From Pseudomonas borbori (lineage in GTDB: Bacteria > Pseudomonadota > Gammaproteobacteria > Pseudomonadales > Pseudomonadaceae), in NCBI RefSeq assembly GCF_900115555.1, contig NZ_FOWX01000002.1, positions 124,001 to 188,000 on the forward strand: 64,000 nucleotides of DNA. The letters run 5' to 3'. Position 1 is the first letter of the stretch; every line of letters begins with the position of its first letter. The notes below the pieces were generated by a model. The model was not told the DNA's origin. It made no database searches and saw only the letters and a program-made list of their open reading frames with translations. Shown here piece after piece: positions 7,946-16,503 of this stretch. The position numbers and the translations under genes were made by a program.

Positions 7946-8482
7946 CTAGCGTTTGAACTCGAATTGCAACTCGGCGCCTTCCAGCGACTCCCAGTAGTCC
8001 TGATCGCCGCGCTCGTTGGTGATCAGTTTGCCCTGTAGCTGAAAGGGGCTGACCGCAGGATTCTGCTCGTCGAACAACGGCGGCAATAGCGTCGAAGGCA
8101 GTTCGCTGAAGGACTCGACCGACTCGCTCGGCTCCAGCAACTCGGTCGGCAGGCTCAGATCCAGCTCCAACCTGGGCGCCGGTACCGGCGCCTTGGGCTC
8201 GTTGGCCTTAGGCGCCTCTTTGACTACGGGTTTGCTGGCAACGGTCTTGGGCAGCGGGTCCGGTTTGGCCGGCTCGTTCGCTTGCTTGGCTGGTGGCGCG
8301 GCTGGTGGCTTGACAGCAGGCGCAACCACTGGCGCCGGGGCAACCGGAACGGCCGGGGCCGGCACCCGCGGCTTAGGCGGTTCGACCGGCACGATAGGCG
8401 GCGCCGGGTCGTTATCGCAAGCAGCGAGCGCCAGCAGGGGTAAACACACAAAAAAACAACGGAAACTGATCATCAACGACAC
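7946..8482 (-). CDS. Proline/alanine-rich lipoprotein of unknown function
   Basis: A 178-residue protein with a signal peptide and lipobox LALAAC at residues 17-22. About 80 residues rich in Pro, Ala, Val and Lys follow, and then a short acidic C-terminal region ending in a strand-like GAELQFEFKR. Such PA-rich stretches are wall- or envelope-spanning linkers in other lipoproteins. The proline-rich middle tends to attract spurious matches to translation initiation factor IF-2, which it is not. It is downstream of the anti-sigma gene by 132 bp on the same strand and convergent with atuG. I do not recognise a catalytic domain. Confidence 0.7.
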   Translation of the reverse strand: MSLMISFRCFFVCLPLLALAACDNDPAPPIVPVEPPKPRVPAPAVPVAPAPVVAPAVKPPAAPPAKQANEPAKPDPLPKTVASKPVVKEAPKANEPKAPVPAPRLELDLSLPTELLEPSESVESFSELPSTLLPPLFDEQNPAVSPFQLQGKLITNERGDQDYWESLEGAELQFEFKR

Positions 8483-8614
8483 AAATGCGCCTGGGGAAAG
8501 CTTGCATGCTCCCCTCTCATCCGCGATCTAGCAAGCCTGCTCTGCATTGCGCCTGTTCCAGTCGCTACAAAACCCCTGGCTTGATTGAGCCTGTACAGGC
8601 TTCATAGCGCCCCG

Positions 8615-9313
8615 CTAGCGGTTGTTTTCGAGGCGCTGCAGCTGCGCTTCTATATCCAGCTGCGGGTAGTCGCGCTGCAAACGCTGCTGCAAGGCTTTCG
8701 CCTCATCCACCTTGCCGACGCGGCGTAGCTCCAGCAATTGCGCCAACAGTTGTTCCGGCTGCGACTGAACCGCCTTGCTCGCCTGCGGCGCGGCCCCCGC
8801 CGCCATCGACGGTGCGCCCTCTGGCGCCAAGGCATCCGATAAAGCCTCGCTGGCGCTCGGCGCCTGTTTACGCATTGCCTCCGGCGCCGACTCTTTCTTC
8901 TCGGCCTTTTGCCGCGTCTGCGAATAGCTCTGCATGGCCGGCGCCTGTTCGCGCAGCAGATCTTGCGGCGCCTCGGCTTCGGCCACAGGTGCCGCTGGTG
9001 CCGGCGCCATCACCGCACGCGGCATGGGCGCGTCATAAGTCTCCGGGGCTTGCTCCAGGGTGCGCCAGGTCAGGCTCACGCCGATGCCGACGCAAGCCAG
9101 CCCGGCCACCGCCAGCGACCAGCGCTGGCGCCCACCCTGACCGAACAGCCAGGCATGCAGGCGCTGGCTCCAGCTGGGCCTGCTCGATACCTGCGCGGCG
9201 CGTGCCGCGGCGAGGATGCGTGCATCCAGCTCGGCGGAAGGCTCGGCCCGGCTATGGGCGCGAAAGTGCTCGAGCAACGCCTGCTCATGCGGATCATGTT
9301 GGTCGCGGTTCAT
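8615..9313 (-). CDS. sbrR: Anti-sigma factor, SbrR-like, single-pass membrane protein
   Basis: A 232-residue protein. An N-terminal cytoplasmic region of about 60 residues (start MNRDQHDPHEQALLEHFRAH) precedes one membrane segment (WSLAVAGLACVGIGVSLTW, about residues 65-83). A long Ala/Pro/Gln-rich periplasmic part ends in a helical LLAQLLELRRVGKVDEAKAL segment. No HxxxCxxC zinc motif is visible. It overlaps the sigma gene by ATGA, the usual arrangement for an anti-sigma factor. By position next to the atu cluster and by pairing it matches SbrR, which restrains SbrI in P. aeruginosa; that name is inferred from memory of gene order. Confidence 0.72.
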   Translation of the reverse strand: MNRDQHDPHEQALLEHFRAHSRAEPSAELDARILAAARAAQVSSRPSWSQRLHAWLFGQGGRQRWSLAVAGLACVGIGVSLTWRTLEQAPETYDAPMPRAVMAPAPAAPVAEAEAPQDLLREQAPAMQSYSQTRQKAEKKESAPEAMRKQAPSASEALSDALAPEGAPSMAAGAAPQASKAVQSQPEQLLAQLLELRRVGKVDEAKALQQRLQRDYPQLDIEAQLQRLENNR

Positions 9314-9900
9314 GCGGATAACTCCTCGGCGGCCGGGTCAGCCAGCAGCCGACGTAATTTCTGCAACGCATAGCGCAAGCGGCTTTTCACCGTTTCCGCC
9401 GGCGTGCGGGTCAGCTCGGCGATCTCGTGCAACTCCAGGTCGCCGTGGGCGCGCAGCAGGAAGACTTCCCGTTGTTCGGCCGGCAGATCGGCCAACGCGG
9501 CCTGCAGGCGCTGCTGATCGCGACTCAAACTGAGCTGCTGCTCGGGATTGCTCGCGCTGCACGGCTGGTCATGCAGCTGCTCGTCGAACGCCTCATGCCT
9601 GCCCTGCTGGCGGCCGCTTTTGCGCCAGTGATCGATCAGCCGATTGCGCGCGATCTGGTACAGCCAGGTCTTGAACAGCACCGCCTCGCGTTGCAGCGAC
9701 TGGCTGCGGATCAGGCTCATCCAGGTGTCCTGGAACACCTCCTCGACCAGTGTCGGGTCGCCGCACAGACCACAGAGAAAACGGAACAGGCCGAGGCGAT
9801 GGCGCTGATAGAGCAGCGCAAAGGCCTCGGCATCGCCCTGGCGATAACGCCGCAACAAGGCGGCATCGTCGGGCGGCGGAGCAACAGGATGGGCAGTCAC
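9310..9900 (-). CDS. sbrI: ECF-family RNA polymerase sigma factor, SbrI-like
   Basis: A 196-residue sigma-70 family protein. Region 2 includes DPTLVEEVFQDTWMSLIRS and ARNRLIDHWRK; region 4 has LADLPAEQREVFLLRAHGD, then the helix-turn-helix ELTRTPAETVKSRLRYAL. The GTG at 9900 is chosen because it lies 2 bp from the stop of the VWA gene and gives the usual ECF length; longer readings would overlap that gene by 170 bp. SbrI (PA2896) controls swarming and biofilm formation in P. aeruginosa. Here the sigma gene is the middle of a three-gene operon rather than the first. Confidence 0.85.
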   Translation of the reverse strand: MTAHPVAPPPDDAALLRRYRQGDAEAFALLYQRHRLGLFRFLCGLCGDPTLVEEVFQDTWMSLIRSQSLQREAVLFKTWLYQIARNRLIDHWRKSGRQQGRHEAFDEQLHDQPCSASNPEQQLSLSRDQQRLQAALADLPAEQREVFLLRAHGDLELHEIAELTRTPAETVKSRLRYALQKLRRLLADPAAEELSA

Positions 9901-9901
9901 G

Positions 9902-11626
9902 CTAATCGACCTTGGCAGCGCTGGGGGCGGGAAATGAAGACGGAGTTTGCAGGCTTTGCGCCAGTTCGACCAGTTGCACGAACTCGCCGCGCAGGCCGAA
10001 GCGATCCTCGCCCTTGCCGCTGCGCGCCAATTCGGCGCTGGCGGCCAGGTCGAAGTCGCCGGTGTAGCGCGCACCTTTCAGTTGCTGGGCAAAGGCGGCG
10101 ACGGCGGCAGCGAAGCGCAGATCCTCGCTGGCCTGGGCAATCGCCGGGGTGTTGCGCTGCGCCTCGATGGGGATTTCCAGCAACTTACTGCTGCTCTGCT
10201 GCGGCGCCTTGTAACGGATGCGCAGCAGCGCCAGTTCGCCCTGCTTGCCGGCGGCTTGTTCCGCCTGCCGATAGCGCAGCGGCTCCAGCCAGCCCTGATT
10301 GCCGGCCGGGACTATTTCATAGAGCGCGGTGACCGTATGACCCGCGCCGATCTCGCCGGCGTCGACCTTGTCGTTGCTGAAGTCCTCACGCCTCAAGGCG
10401 CGGTTCTCATAGCCGAGCAGGCGGTATTCGCTGACTTGGGCCGGATTGAATTCGACCTGGATCTTCACGTCCTTGGCCACAGTCGCAAGGGTCGAGCCGA
10501 GTTGGTCGACCAGCACCTTGCGCGCCTCGCGCAGGTTGTCGATATAGGCGTAATTGCCATCGCCGGCGTCGGCCAGTTGCTCCATCAGCTGCTCGTTGTA
10601 GTTGTCGGTGCCGAAGCCCAGGGTGGTCAGGGAAATCCCGCTCTTGCGCTTGTCGGCCGCCAGTTGTTTGAGCGTTTCGAAGTCGCTGATGCCGACATTG
10701 AAGTCGCCATCGGTGGCCAGCAGGATGCGGTTGATGCCGCCCTCGACAAAGCCCTGCTGCGCCTGCCGATAGGCCAACTGAATACCCGACTCGCCGGCAG
10801 TGGAACCGCCGGCACGCAACTGATCGATGGCCGCGCGGATCCTGGCCTTGTCGCTGCCGGCGGTCGGCTCCAGCACCACGCGGGAGGAGCCGGCATAGAC
10901 CACCAGGGACACCTTGTCCTCGGCGCGCAGCTGCTCGACCAGCAACTTCAGGGTGCTCTGCACCAGCGGCAAGCCTTCGCGCCTGTCCATCGAGCCGGAG
11001 ACATCCAGCAGAAACACCAGATTGGCCGGCGGCATGGCCGCCACCGACAGATCCGCTGCCTTGATCGCGATACGCAGCAGCCGGCTCTGCGGGTTCCACG
11101 GCGTCACCGCCAACTCGGTGCCGACGCCAAAGGGCGTATCGCCGCTCGGCAGCGGGTAGGCATAGGGGAAGTAATTGACCAGCTCCTCCAAGCGCACCGC
11201 CTCAGCCGGCGGCAACTGGCCCTGGTTGAGGAAACGCCGGACGTTGGCATAGCTGCCGGTATCGACATCGATACTGAAGGTCGACACCGGGGTTTCGGCC
11301 ACGGCATGCACCGGGTTGTCGGCGAGCTTCTGGTACTGCTCGCGGTACTGCTCGCGGTACGCCGGCGGCAGATGGTCCGCCACAGGCGCGCCAGGCCGTA
11401 CCATTGCCGGCGGCGAAGCAACGGCGATCTGGCGCTGCAACTCGGCTTTTTTCGTCCGCGACGGCGCCCGGGATTGCTCGACGGCCGCGACTGCCTCTTG
11501 CTGATCGGCAACATGCGCCTGCGGCGGCTCCGGTTGAGTGGCATTGCAGGCAGCCAGGGTCAGCAGCAGGCTACCGGCAAATCCTTGCAGCAATGACTGC
11601 GGCTGTAACACAGAAATCTTCGACAT
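9902..11626 (-). CDS. YfbK-like von Willebrand factor A lipoprotein
   Basis: A 574-residue protein. The signal peptide ends in lipobox LTLAAC (Cys27), then comes a charged linker, a DUF3520-family N-terminal region from about residue 100, and a VWA domain. The metal-ion-dependent adhesion site is intact: DVSGS at 208-212, a GGSTAGESG threonine near 276, and TDGD at 305-308. A conserved C-terminal part follows. It is likely tethered to a periplasmic membrane face. Family members are often found beside ECF sigma factors, but their role is not established. The stop is 2 bp before the sigma factor start, so it is first in the operon with sbrI-sbrR and could act in the same signalling pathway (inference). 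Confidence 0.8.
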   Translation of the reverse strand: MSKISVLQPQSLLQGFAGSLLLTLAACNATQPEPPQAHVADQQEAVAAVEQSRAPSRTKKAELQRQIAVASPPAMVRPGAPVADHLPPAYREQYREQYQKLADNPVHAVAETPVSTFSIDVDTGSYANVRRFLNQGQLPPAEAVRLEELVNYFPYAYPLPSGDTPFGVGTELAVTPWNPQSRLLRIAIKAADLSVAAMPPANLVFLLDVSGSMDRREGLPLVQSTLKLLVEQLRAEDKVSLVVYAGSSRVVLEPTAGSDKARIRAAIDQLRAGGSTAGESGIQLAYRQAQQGFVEGGINRILLATDGDFNVGISDFETLKQLAADKRKSGISLTTLGFGTDNYNEQLMEQLADAGDGNYAYIDNLREARKVLVDQLGSTLATVAKDVKIQVEFNPAQVSEYRLLGYENRALRREDFSNDKVDAGEIGAGHTVTALYEIVPAGNQGWLEPLRYRQAEQAAGKQGELALLRIRYKAPQQSSSKLLEIPIEAQRNTPAIAQASEDLRFAAAVAAFAQQLKGARYTGDFDLAASAELARSGKGEDRFGLRGEFVQLVELAQSLQTPSSFPAPSAAKVD

Positions 11627-11664
11627 GACGTCTCTCCTTGGGACGAAAAACCTCTTCGCCCCAG

Positions 11665-11694
11665 TAGACGCAATGCCTGAGCTATTCGGGTTAA
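11665..11694 (-). promoter_or_regulatory. Candidate ECF-type promoter of the VWA-sbrI-sbrR operon
   Basis: Reading the minus strand, TTAACC (11694-11689) and CGTCTA (11670-11665) are separated by 18 bases, about 40 bases before the VWA start. AAC at -35 and CGTC at -10 are common in ECF-dependent promoters. The spacing is 1-2 bases longer than typical. It would make the operon autoregulated. Confidence 0.35.
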
Positions 11695-11710
11695 CCGAGC
11701 AAAGGCCTGT

Positions 11711-13150
11711 TCACCCAGTGCTCGCCGCCTCCTGACACAGCTGGCCGGCCAACATGCCCAGGGTCATCAGCGCCCGCTCCGCCTCGCGGTTCCAGGGGAT
11801 GCCGCAATTGAGGCGCACGCAGTGGTTGAACTGTTCGGTGTTGCTGAAGATCAGCCCCGGCGCGATGCTGATGCCCTGCTGCAGGGCGCGTACGTGCAGG
11901 TCCTTGGTGTTGACCCGCACCGGCAGGCTGATCCAGAGGATGAAGCCGCCGTTGGGCCGGGTCATCTGCGTGCCTTCGGGGAAGTACTGCTGGATCGCCA
12001 GCTGGAAGGCACTGAGATTCTTGCGGTACTCCTGGCGGATATAGCGCAGGTGGCGGTCGTAGCCGCCGTTCTCCAGGTAGGCGGCCACCGCCATCTGCGT
12101 GACGCTGCACGCCGAGTGGGTGCTGAAGGTCTGCAGGCGCTGGATTTCCTCCTGGTATTTGCCGGCGATGATCCAACCGATGCGCACCCCGGGCGACAGG
12201 GTCTTGGAGAAGCTCGAGCAATACACCACCCGTCCTTCCCGGTCATGCGCCTTGAGTGCCTTGATCGGGCCTTGCTCGAACATCAGTTCGCCGTAGATGT
12301 CGTCCTCGACGATCTGCATATCGAAGTCCCCGGCCAGGCGCAGCAACTGCTTCTGCCGCGCCTCGGGGATGCTGCCGCCCAGCGGATTGCTCAGGCGTGC
12401 GGTCAGAACCAGTGCCTTGATCGGCCACTGGCTGGCCGCCAGTTGCAACGCCTCCAGGCTGATCCCCGTGGTTGGATCGCTGGGAATCTCGATGACTTTC
12501 AGGCCCAGCAGATCGGCCAATTGCAGCAGGCCGTAATAGGTCGGCGACTCGGTGGCGATCAGGTCCCCCGGTTTGGTCAGCACCCGCAACGACATCTGCA
12601 AGGCATCGACGCAGCCATGGGTAATCACCACTTCTGCCGGATCGACCAACACACCGGCATCGCGCATGCGGATCGCTACCTGACGGCGCAGTGGCTCGAA
12701 ACCGGGGCTGAACATATAGCTGAAGGCGCGCGGACTCTGAAAGCGGGTGACCTTGGCCAACTGCTGATGCAAGGCGCGCACCGGCAGGTAGTCGACATGC
12801 GGCACCGCCGCGCCCAACGGAAATACGCCCTCGCGGCGCGACTCGGTGAGGATCTGATTGATGATGCTGCTGCGCGTCACCAGGCTGGGCCGCTCGACCC
12901 GGGCGATATCCGGGGTCGGCGCGGTCAGGGCCGGGGTCTGGTGCACGTAGAAACCGGATTGCGGGCGGGCGCGGATCAGCCCCTGGTCCTCCAGGTTGGC
13001 ATAGGCCTGCAATACCGTGGCATGGCTGACGTTGAGCTGCGAGCTCATCTTGCGCACCGAAGGCACCCGCTCCCCTGGCTGATAGACGCCGCGGCGGATG
13101 TCTTCCGCCAATTGCTGGGCGATACGCTGATAGAGCAACAGACTGGTCAT
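11711..13150 (-). CDS. MocR/PdxR-type GntR regulator with aminotransferase domain
   Basis: A 479-residue two-domain regulator. An N-terminal GntR winged helix-turn-helix (about 1-70, with GERVPSVRKMSSQLNVSHATV) is joined to a fold-type I aminotransferase domain. The PLP lysine is K316 in SSFSKTLSPG and the aspartate is in EDDIYGEL near 284; the usual NPTG motif reads NPLGG. Such proteins sense PLP or an amino-acid adduct and control vitamin B6, taurine or other metabolic genes. The target here cannot be read from the neighbours: upstream is an unrelated envelope operon. By position it matches PA2897 of PAO1 (inferred). Confidence 0.82.
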   Translation of the reverse strand: MTSLLLYQRIAQQLAEDIRRGVYQPGERVPSVRKMSSQLNVSHATVLQAYANLEDQGLIRARPQSGFYVHQTPALTAPTPDIARVERPSLVTRSSIINQILTESRREGVFPLGAAVPHVDYLPVRALHQQLAKVTRFQSPRAFSYMFSPGFEPLRRQVAIRMRDAGVLVDPAEVVITHGCVDALQMSLRVLTKPGDLIATESPTYYGLLQLADLLGLKVIEIPSDPTTGISLEALQLAASQWPIKALVLTARLSNPLGGSIPEARQKQLLRLAGDFDMQIVEDDIYGELMFEQGPIKALKAHDREGRVVYCSSFSKTLSPGVRIGWIIAGKYQEEIQRLQTFSTHSACSVTQMAVAAYLENGGYDRHLRYIRQEYRKNLSAFQLAIQQYFPEGTQMTRPNGGFILWISLPVRVNTKDLHVRALQQGISIAPGLIFSNTEQFNHCVRLNCGIPWNREAERALMTLGMLAGQLCQEAASTG

Positions 13151-13383
13151 GGTCGCCTTCCCGCTTCATTGAAACCATACAGTAACCCGGCACCCTGCAA
13201 GTGCACCGGTACAGTTCCATGAATTGTGGACGAAACAGCGGCGACCCGCCAGCGGCTGTATGGGAACAATTCGCCGACCAGTCAACTGTTACTGGAGAGC
13301 TTCGCATCCCCCAGGCAGCCTCGATCGAGGCCACGGGCTGCGATATACCGAGCGGAGCATGAAGCCCCGGCGCGCCGCCCGGA

Positions 13384-14199
13384 TCAGCGGGTAGCGCCCA
13401 GACGCCCCTGCGCATCGGAGAACACGATCTCGACCCGGCGGTTCTGCGCCCGCCCCCTGGCCGAAGCGTTCTCGGCCACCGGGAAACTTTCACCGTGGCC
13501 CTGCGCCTCAATGCGCTTGCTATCGATACCCAGGTCGATCAAGACATCGGCGACGGTCTGCGCCCGTGCGCGGGACAGCTCAAGGTTCTCCAGCTTGTCG
13601 CCACGGCTGTCGGTGTAGCCTTCGATGCGCACGACACGGCGCGGGTTCAGTTGCAGGAACTGCACCAGTTTCAATACCGTACGATTGGCCGAGGCTTTCA
13701 GATTGGCCTGTCCGGCATCGAACAACACATCGCCCAGGGTCATTACCAGACCACGCTCGGTCTCGCTGGTTGCCAGGCTGACTATCTGCTCTTCCAGCCA
13801 GTTACTCTGCTCCTGCACGCTGAGCAGCTTGGCCTCACGCAGGGCGAGTTGCAGACGCTGGCGCTCCAGCTCGAGCTTGGCCGCCCGCTCCTGATTCAGG
13901 CTCAAGGCACTGTTTTGCCCAGCGATTTCGCTGTAACGCTGACTGAGGTAGGCGTAATGGCTAACGTCATCGGTACTGCCCCAATAGCTCGACAAGCGGT
14001 CTGCGCGGGCCAGGGATTCGCCAGCACGGATCACATCCTTGGGTGCGCTGCGCAGCACATCGGAGTTCTCCTTTACCGCCTGAAAACTCTTGTGGGCCAT
14101 CTCTAGCGCCTCACTACTGCTCAGTTGCCGCGAACCCGCGCAACCGCTCAGCAGCAACGCCAACAGAGCACCTCCCAACAGCCGGACCCGAGCATTCAT
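13384..14199 (-). CDS. DUF4398-OmpA domain lipoprotein
   Basis: A 271-residue outer-membrane lipoprotein. The signal and lipobox LLLSGC are at residues 15-20, then a DUF4398 helical region, a coiled coil rich in Glu/Arg/Gln/Leu (about 90-140), and an OmpA-like peptidoglycan-binding domain. The OmpA landmarks are GDVLFDAGQANL, EGYTDSRGD, LSRARAQTVADVLID and NRRVEIV. The ATG at 14199 forms TGATG with the stop of the upstream gene, so translation is coupled. Likely function is anchoring the outer membrane to peptidoglycan, with the coiled coil pairing to the preceding DUF4398 lipoprotein (inference). Confidence 0.82.
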   Translation of the reverse strand: MNARVRLLGGALLALLLSGCAGSRQLSSSEALEMAHKSFQAVKENSDVLRSAPKDVIRAGESLARADRLSSYWGSTDDVSHYAYLSQRYSEIAGQNSALSLNQERAAKLELERQRLQLALREAKLLSVQEQSNWLEEQIVSLATSETERGLVMTLGDVLFDAGQANLKASANRTVLKLVQFLQLNPRRVVRIEGYTDSRGDKLENLELSRARAQTVADVLIDLGIDSKRIEAQGHGESFPVAENASARGRAQNRRVEIVFSDAQGRLGATR

Positions 14200-14549
14200 C
14201 ACAACGCCCCCAGCTGCTTGCGCAGGCGATTGATCCGGTTATTCAGTTCGTTCAGCTGATCCTGACTTTTCTGCGTCAACACCCGGGCTTCCGCCAGACG
14301 GGCATCCAGCTCGGCCTGTTCGGCAAGTATACGCGCCTCCTTGAAGGCATCCCGTTGCATGGCAGATTGGGCCTGCTGCAGCTTGGCTTCGGCCATCGCC
14401 AGTTCAACTATTTGCTCATCGGCACCAACAGCCTTGGCTTGCGTCACAGCTTGCTCGGTGAGGCGCAATTGCTCGGTAGGCGCCGGATCGCTGGCGCAAC
14501 CGGTCAAACTCAGCGCCAGCATTGCGGCGCATGAAAATCGATTAATCAC
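14199..14549 (-). CDS. Small DUF4398 lipoprotein
   Basis: A 116-residue protein with lipobox LSLTGC (about 13-18), then an almost wholly helical, charge-rich DUF4398 region with QSAMQRDAFKEARILAEQAELDAR. It starts with GTG at 14549 behind AGGAAG. It lies 9 bp after the binding-protein gene and overlaps the OmpA-type gene by one base. The shared DUF4398 domain in both downstream proteins suggests that they form a complex in the periplasm. No enzymatic motif is visible. Confidence 0.75.
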   Translation of the reverse strand: MINRFSCAAMLALSLTGCASDPAPTEQLRLTEQAVTQAKAVGADEQIVELAMAEAKLQQAQSAMQRDAFKEARILAEQAELDARLAEARVLTQKSQDQLNELNNRINRLRKQLGAL

Positions 14550-14558
14550 AAAAACTTC

Positions 14559-15422
14559 CTACGGATTCGGGGTGCTTGCGGGTTGCAACTGCTGCTCTTC
14601 CCAGCGCAATAGATTGTGCTGCAGCAAGGTTTCCGGCAGGCCGGCGGCGATCGATTCTGTCATTTTTTTCGCCAGTTGTCCGCGCAGCCAAGGGTCGTTG
14701 CATGCCGAGTTGTGCGACAGGGTCAGGTACAAGCCCTCGCTGGAAACAGGCGGATCCAGCACCAGCAACTCGTCCTCGATGCCCTGCGCTTCGGCCAGCG
14801 CCAGACCGGGGAAACGCTCATAGAGCACGTAATCGCTACGTCCCAGCAACAGCTTCTGGAATGCCTGAGTCAGGCTGGACACACCTTCCAGGGTCAGGTT
14901 GGCCTTGGCATAGGCGTCGAACTGCTGACCGAAGCTGTTATTCACCAACGTGCCGCCAGTGCGGCCATGCAGGTCGGCCCAACTGGCATAGGGAAACTCC
15001 GCACCTTTACGCACCCAGACCACGCTAGGGGTGAAAAAAAACGCCGGGTGCACATAGTCCATGCGCTCCAGACGCGGCAAGGTCAGAAAAGCACCGGCGA
15101 GCAAATCGACCCGCCCCGTGCGCACTTCGTCCTGGGCGCGCGACCAGGGTCCGGTGTAGATCACATCGATCACCAGATCCAACTCTTTGGCCAGATGCTT
15201 GAGCAAGTCGGCATTGGCCCCGATCAACTGCTGCGGATTCTGCGGGTCACGCCACAAATACGGCGGATACTCGGGATTACCGGTGGCAACCAGGCGCTCA
15301 CACCTGCCGGCGGCAGCACTCAACCCTGGCAACAGAGCCACGCCAAGCAGCAGCACTATGGATTTCAACAAACCACCTTCGAGCATGGCAATTTCTCGGC
15401 TGAACTTTTGATGGAGATTCAA
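14559..15422 (-). CDS. Periplasmic solute-binding protein, family 3, without permease
   Basis: A 287-residue protein with a signal peptide ending near GLSAAAG and a periplasmic amino-acid-binding fold. It has NPEYPPYLWRDP at the start of the mature domain, GANADLLKHLAKEL and RTGRVDLLAGAFLTLPR. No ABC permease or ATPase gene is nearby. It is first in an operon with two envelope lipoproteins, so it may serve as a sensor or orphan binding protein rather than a transporter subunit (inference). The start could alternatively be the internal ATG at 15386, which would shorten the signal peptide's N-region. Confidence 0.75.
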   Translation of the reverse strand: MNLHQKFSREIAMLEGGLLKSIVLLLGVALLPGLSAAAGRCERLVATGNPEYPPYLWRDPQNPQQLIGANADLLKHLAKELDLVIDVIYTGPWSRAQDEVRTGRVDLLAGAFLTLPRLERMDYVHPAFFFTPSVVWVRKGAEFPYASWADLHGRTGGTLVNNSFGQQFDAYAKANLTLEGVSSLTQAFQKLLLGRSDYVLYERFPGLALAEAQGIEDELLVLDPPVSSEGLYLTLSHNSACNDPWLRGQLAKKMTESIAAGLPETLLQHNLLRWEEQQLQPASTPNP

Positions 15423-15500
15423 TGCATGCGAACACTGGTAAATGCCGACTGCATGTTAGCTTACAACCGGCTCAATAATAATTCGCGATAAGGGCGCGCC

Positions 15501-16439
15501 ATGAAAAAACTGCTTCTCGGCTTGATACTGTTGCTCGGCGGCTCGGCAGTGACGCTCTATCTATGCCCCGCAGCGCTGCTGGCCACTGTGCAACTGGTCG
15601 CACTGCAACAGGCAGAGCTCGGTACCGAGCGCTCGACTGTCGGCGATCTTAGCATTCATTACTACCAGGGCGGCCCGAGGGACGGCGAAACCATTCTGAT
15701 GGTTCACGGCTTCGGCGCGAGCAAGGACAACTGGCTGCGTCTTGCCCGCCACTTTACCCAGGACTACCAGGTGATCGCCCTCGACCTGCCCGGCTTTGGC
15801 GACAGCAGCAAGCCCTACGCCAGTTACGATGTCGGCACCCAGGTCGAGCGCCTCGCCGCTTTCACTCAAGCCCTGCAGATCAAGAAACTGCACCTGATCG
15901 GCAGCTCGATGGGTGGCCATATCAGCGCCCTGTATGCCGCACGCTATCCCGAGCAGATCCTGTCGCTGGCGCTGCTCGCCAATGCCGGCATCGACTCGCC
16001 ACAGAAAAGCGAGCTGATCGAGCGCCTCGAACGCGGCGAAGCCAATCCGCTGATCGTGAAAACTGCGCAACAGTTCGAGCAGTTGCTGGCGCTGATTTTC
16101 GTCGAAGTGCCGAGCATGCCCGAGCGCCTGCAGCAGGCGCTGGCGCAAAGAAGCATCGCCAACAGTGCGCATAACGAGCGGGTCTTCGCCCAACTGGTCA
16201 GTCGCTATATCCCGCTCGAACCCGTACTGCCGAAGATCCAGGCGCCGACGCTGCTGCTGTGGGGCGCCCAGGACAGGGTGCTGCATGTTTCCAGTATCGA
16301 GGTCATGCAGCCACTCCTGCAGCGACCCAGCGTAGTGATCATGCAGGATTGCGGACATGCACCCATGCTCGAACGCCCCGAGGAAACCGCCGAGCATTAC
16401 CAGGCATTCCTCGACAGCGTCGCGGCGGAAGCTGAATAA
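15501..16439 (+). CDS. plaF: PlaF-like membrane-anchored phospholipase (alpha/beta hydrolase)
   Basis: A 312-residue alpha/beta hydrolase with an uncleaved hydrophobic N-terminus (about residues 4-30) that anchors it to the inner membrane. The visible triad is Ser136 in GSSMGG, Asp258 in GAQDRV and His286 in DCGHAP, spaced as in PlaF of P. aeruginosa. The oxyanion region MVHGFGASKDNW is also present. PlaF is a phospholipase A that remodels membrane glycerophospholipids and affects virulence. The next genes, etfA/etfB and etfQO, match the PAO1 order around PA2949. It is convergent with etfA across a shared terminator. Confidence 0.82.
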   Translation: MKKLLLGLILLLGGSAVTLYLCPAALLATVQLVALQQAELGTERSTVGDLSIHYYQGGPRDGETILMVHGFGASKDNWLRLARHFTQDYQVIALDLPGFGDSSKPYASYDVGTQVERLAAFTQALQIKKLHLIGSSMGGHISALYAARYPEQILSLALLANAGIDSPQKSELIERLERGEANPLIVKTAQQFEQLLALIFVEVPSMPERLQQALAQRSIANSAHNERVFAQLVSRYIPLEPVLPKIQAPTLLLWGAQDRVLHVSSIEVMQPLLQRPSVVIMQDCGHAPMLERPEETAEHYQAFLDSVAAEAE

Positions 16440-16456
16440 CACCAAATAGCCTGCAA

Positions 16457-16483
16457 GAAAAAACCCGCACAAGGCGGGTTTTT
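16457..16483. terminator. Bidirectional rho-independent terminator between plaF and etfA
   Basis: The hairpin AAACCCGC-ACAAG-GCGGGTTT is flanked by an A-run on the left and a T-run on the right, so it can stop transcription from both convergent genes. Confidence 0.85.
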
Positions 16484-16503
16484 CATGGAGCAAGGCAACC
16501 GGC

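Noticed and set aside
7946..8482. Translation initiation factor IF-2 similarity of the PA-rich protein
   Set aside because: The resemblance is low-complexity Pro/Ala/Lys only; the protein has a lipobox and no GTPase motifs.
8588..8601. AGCCTGTACAGGCT palindrome as a LexA box
   Set aside because: LexA sites need CTG-N10-CAG; here the two halves abut, and the position after the anti-sigma stop is not a promoter.
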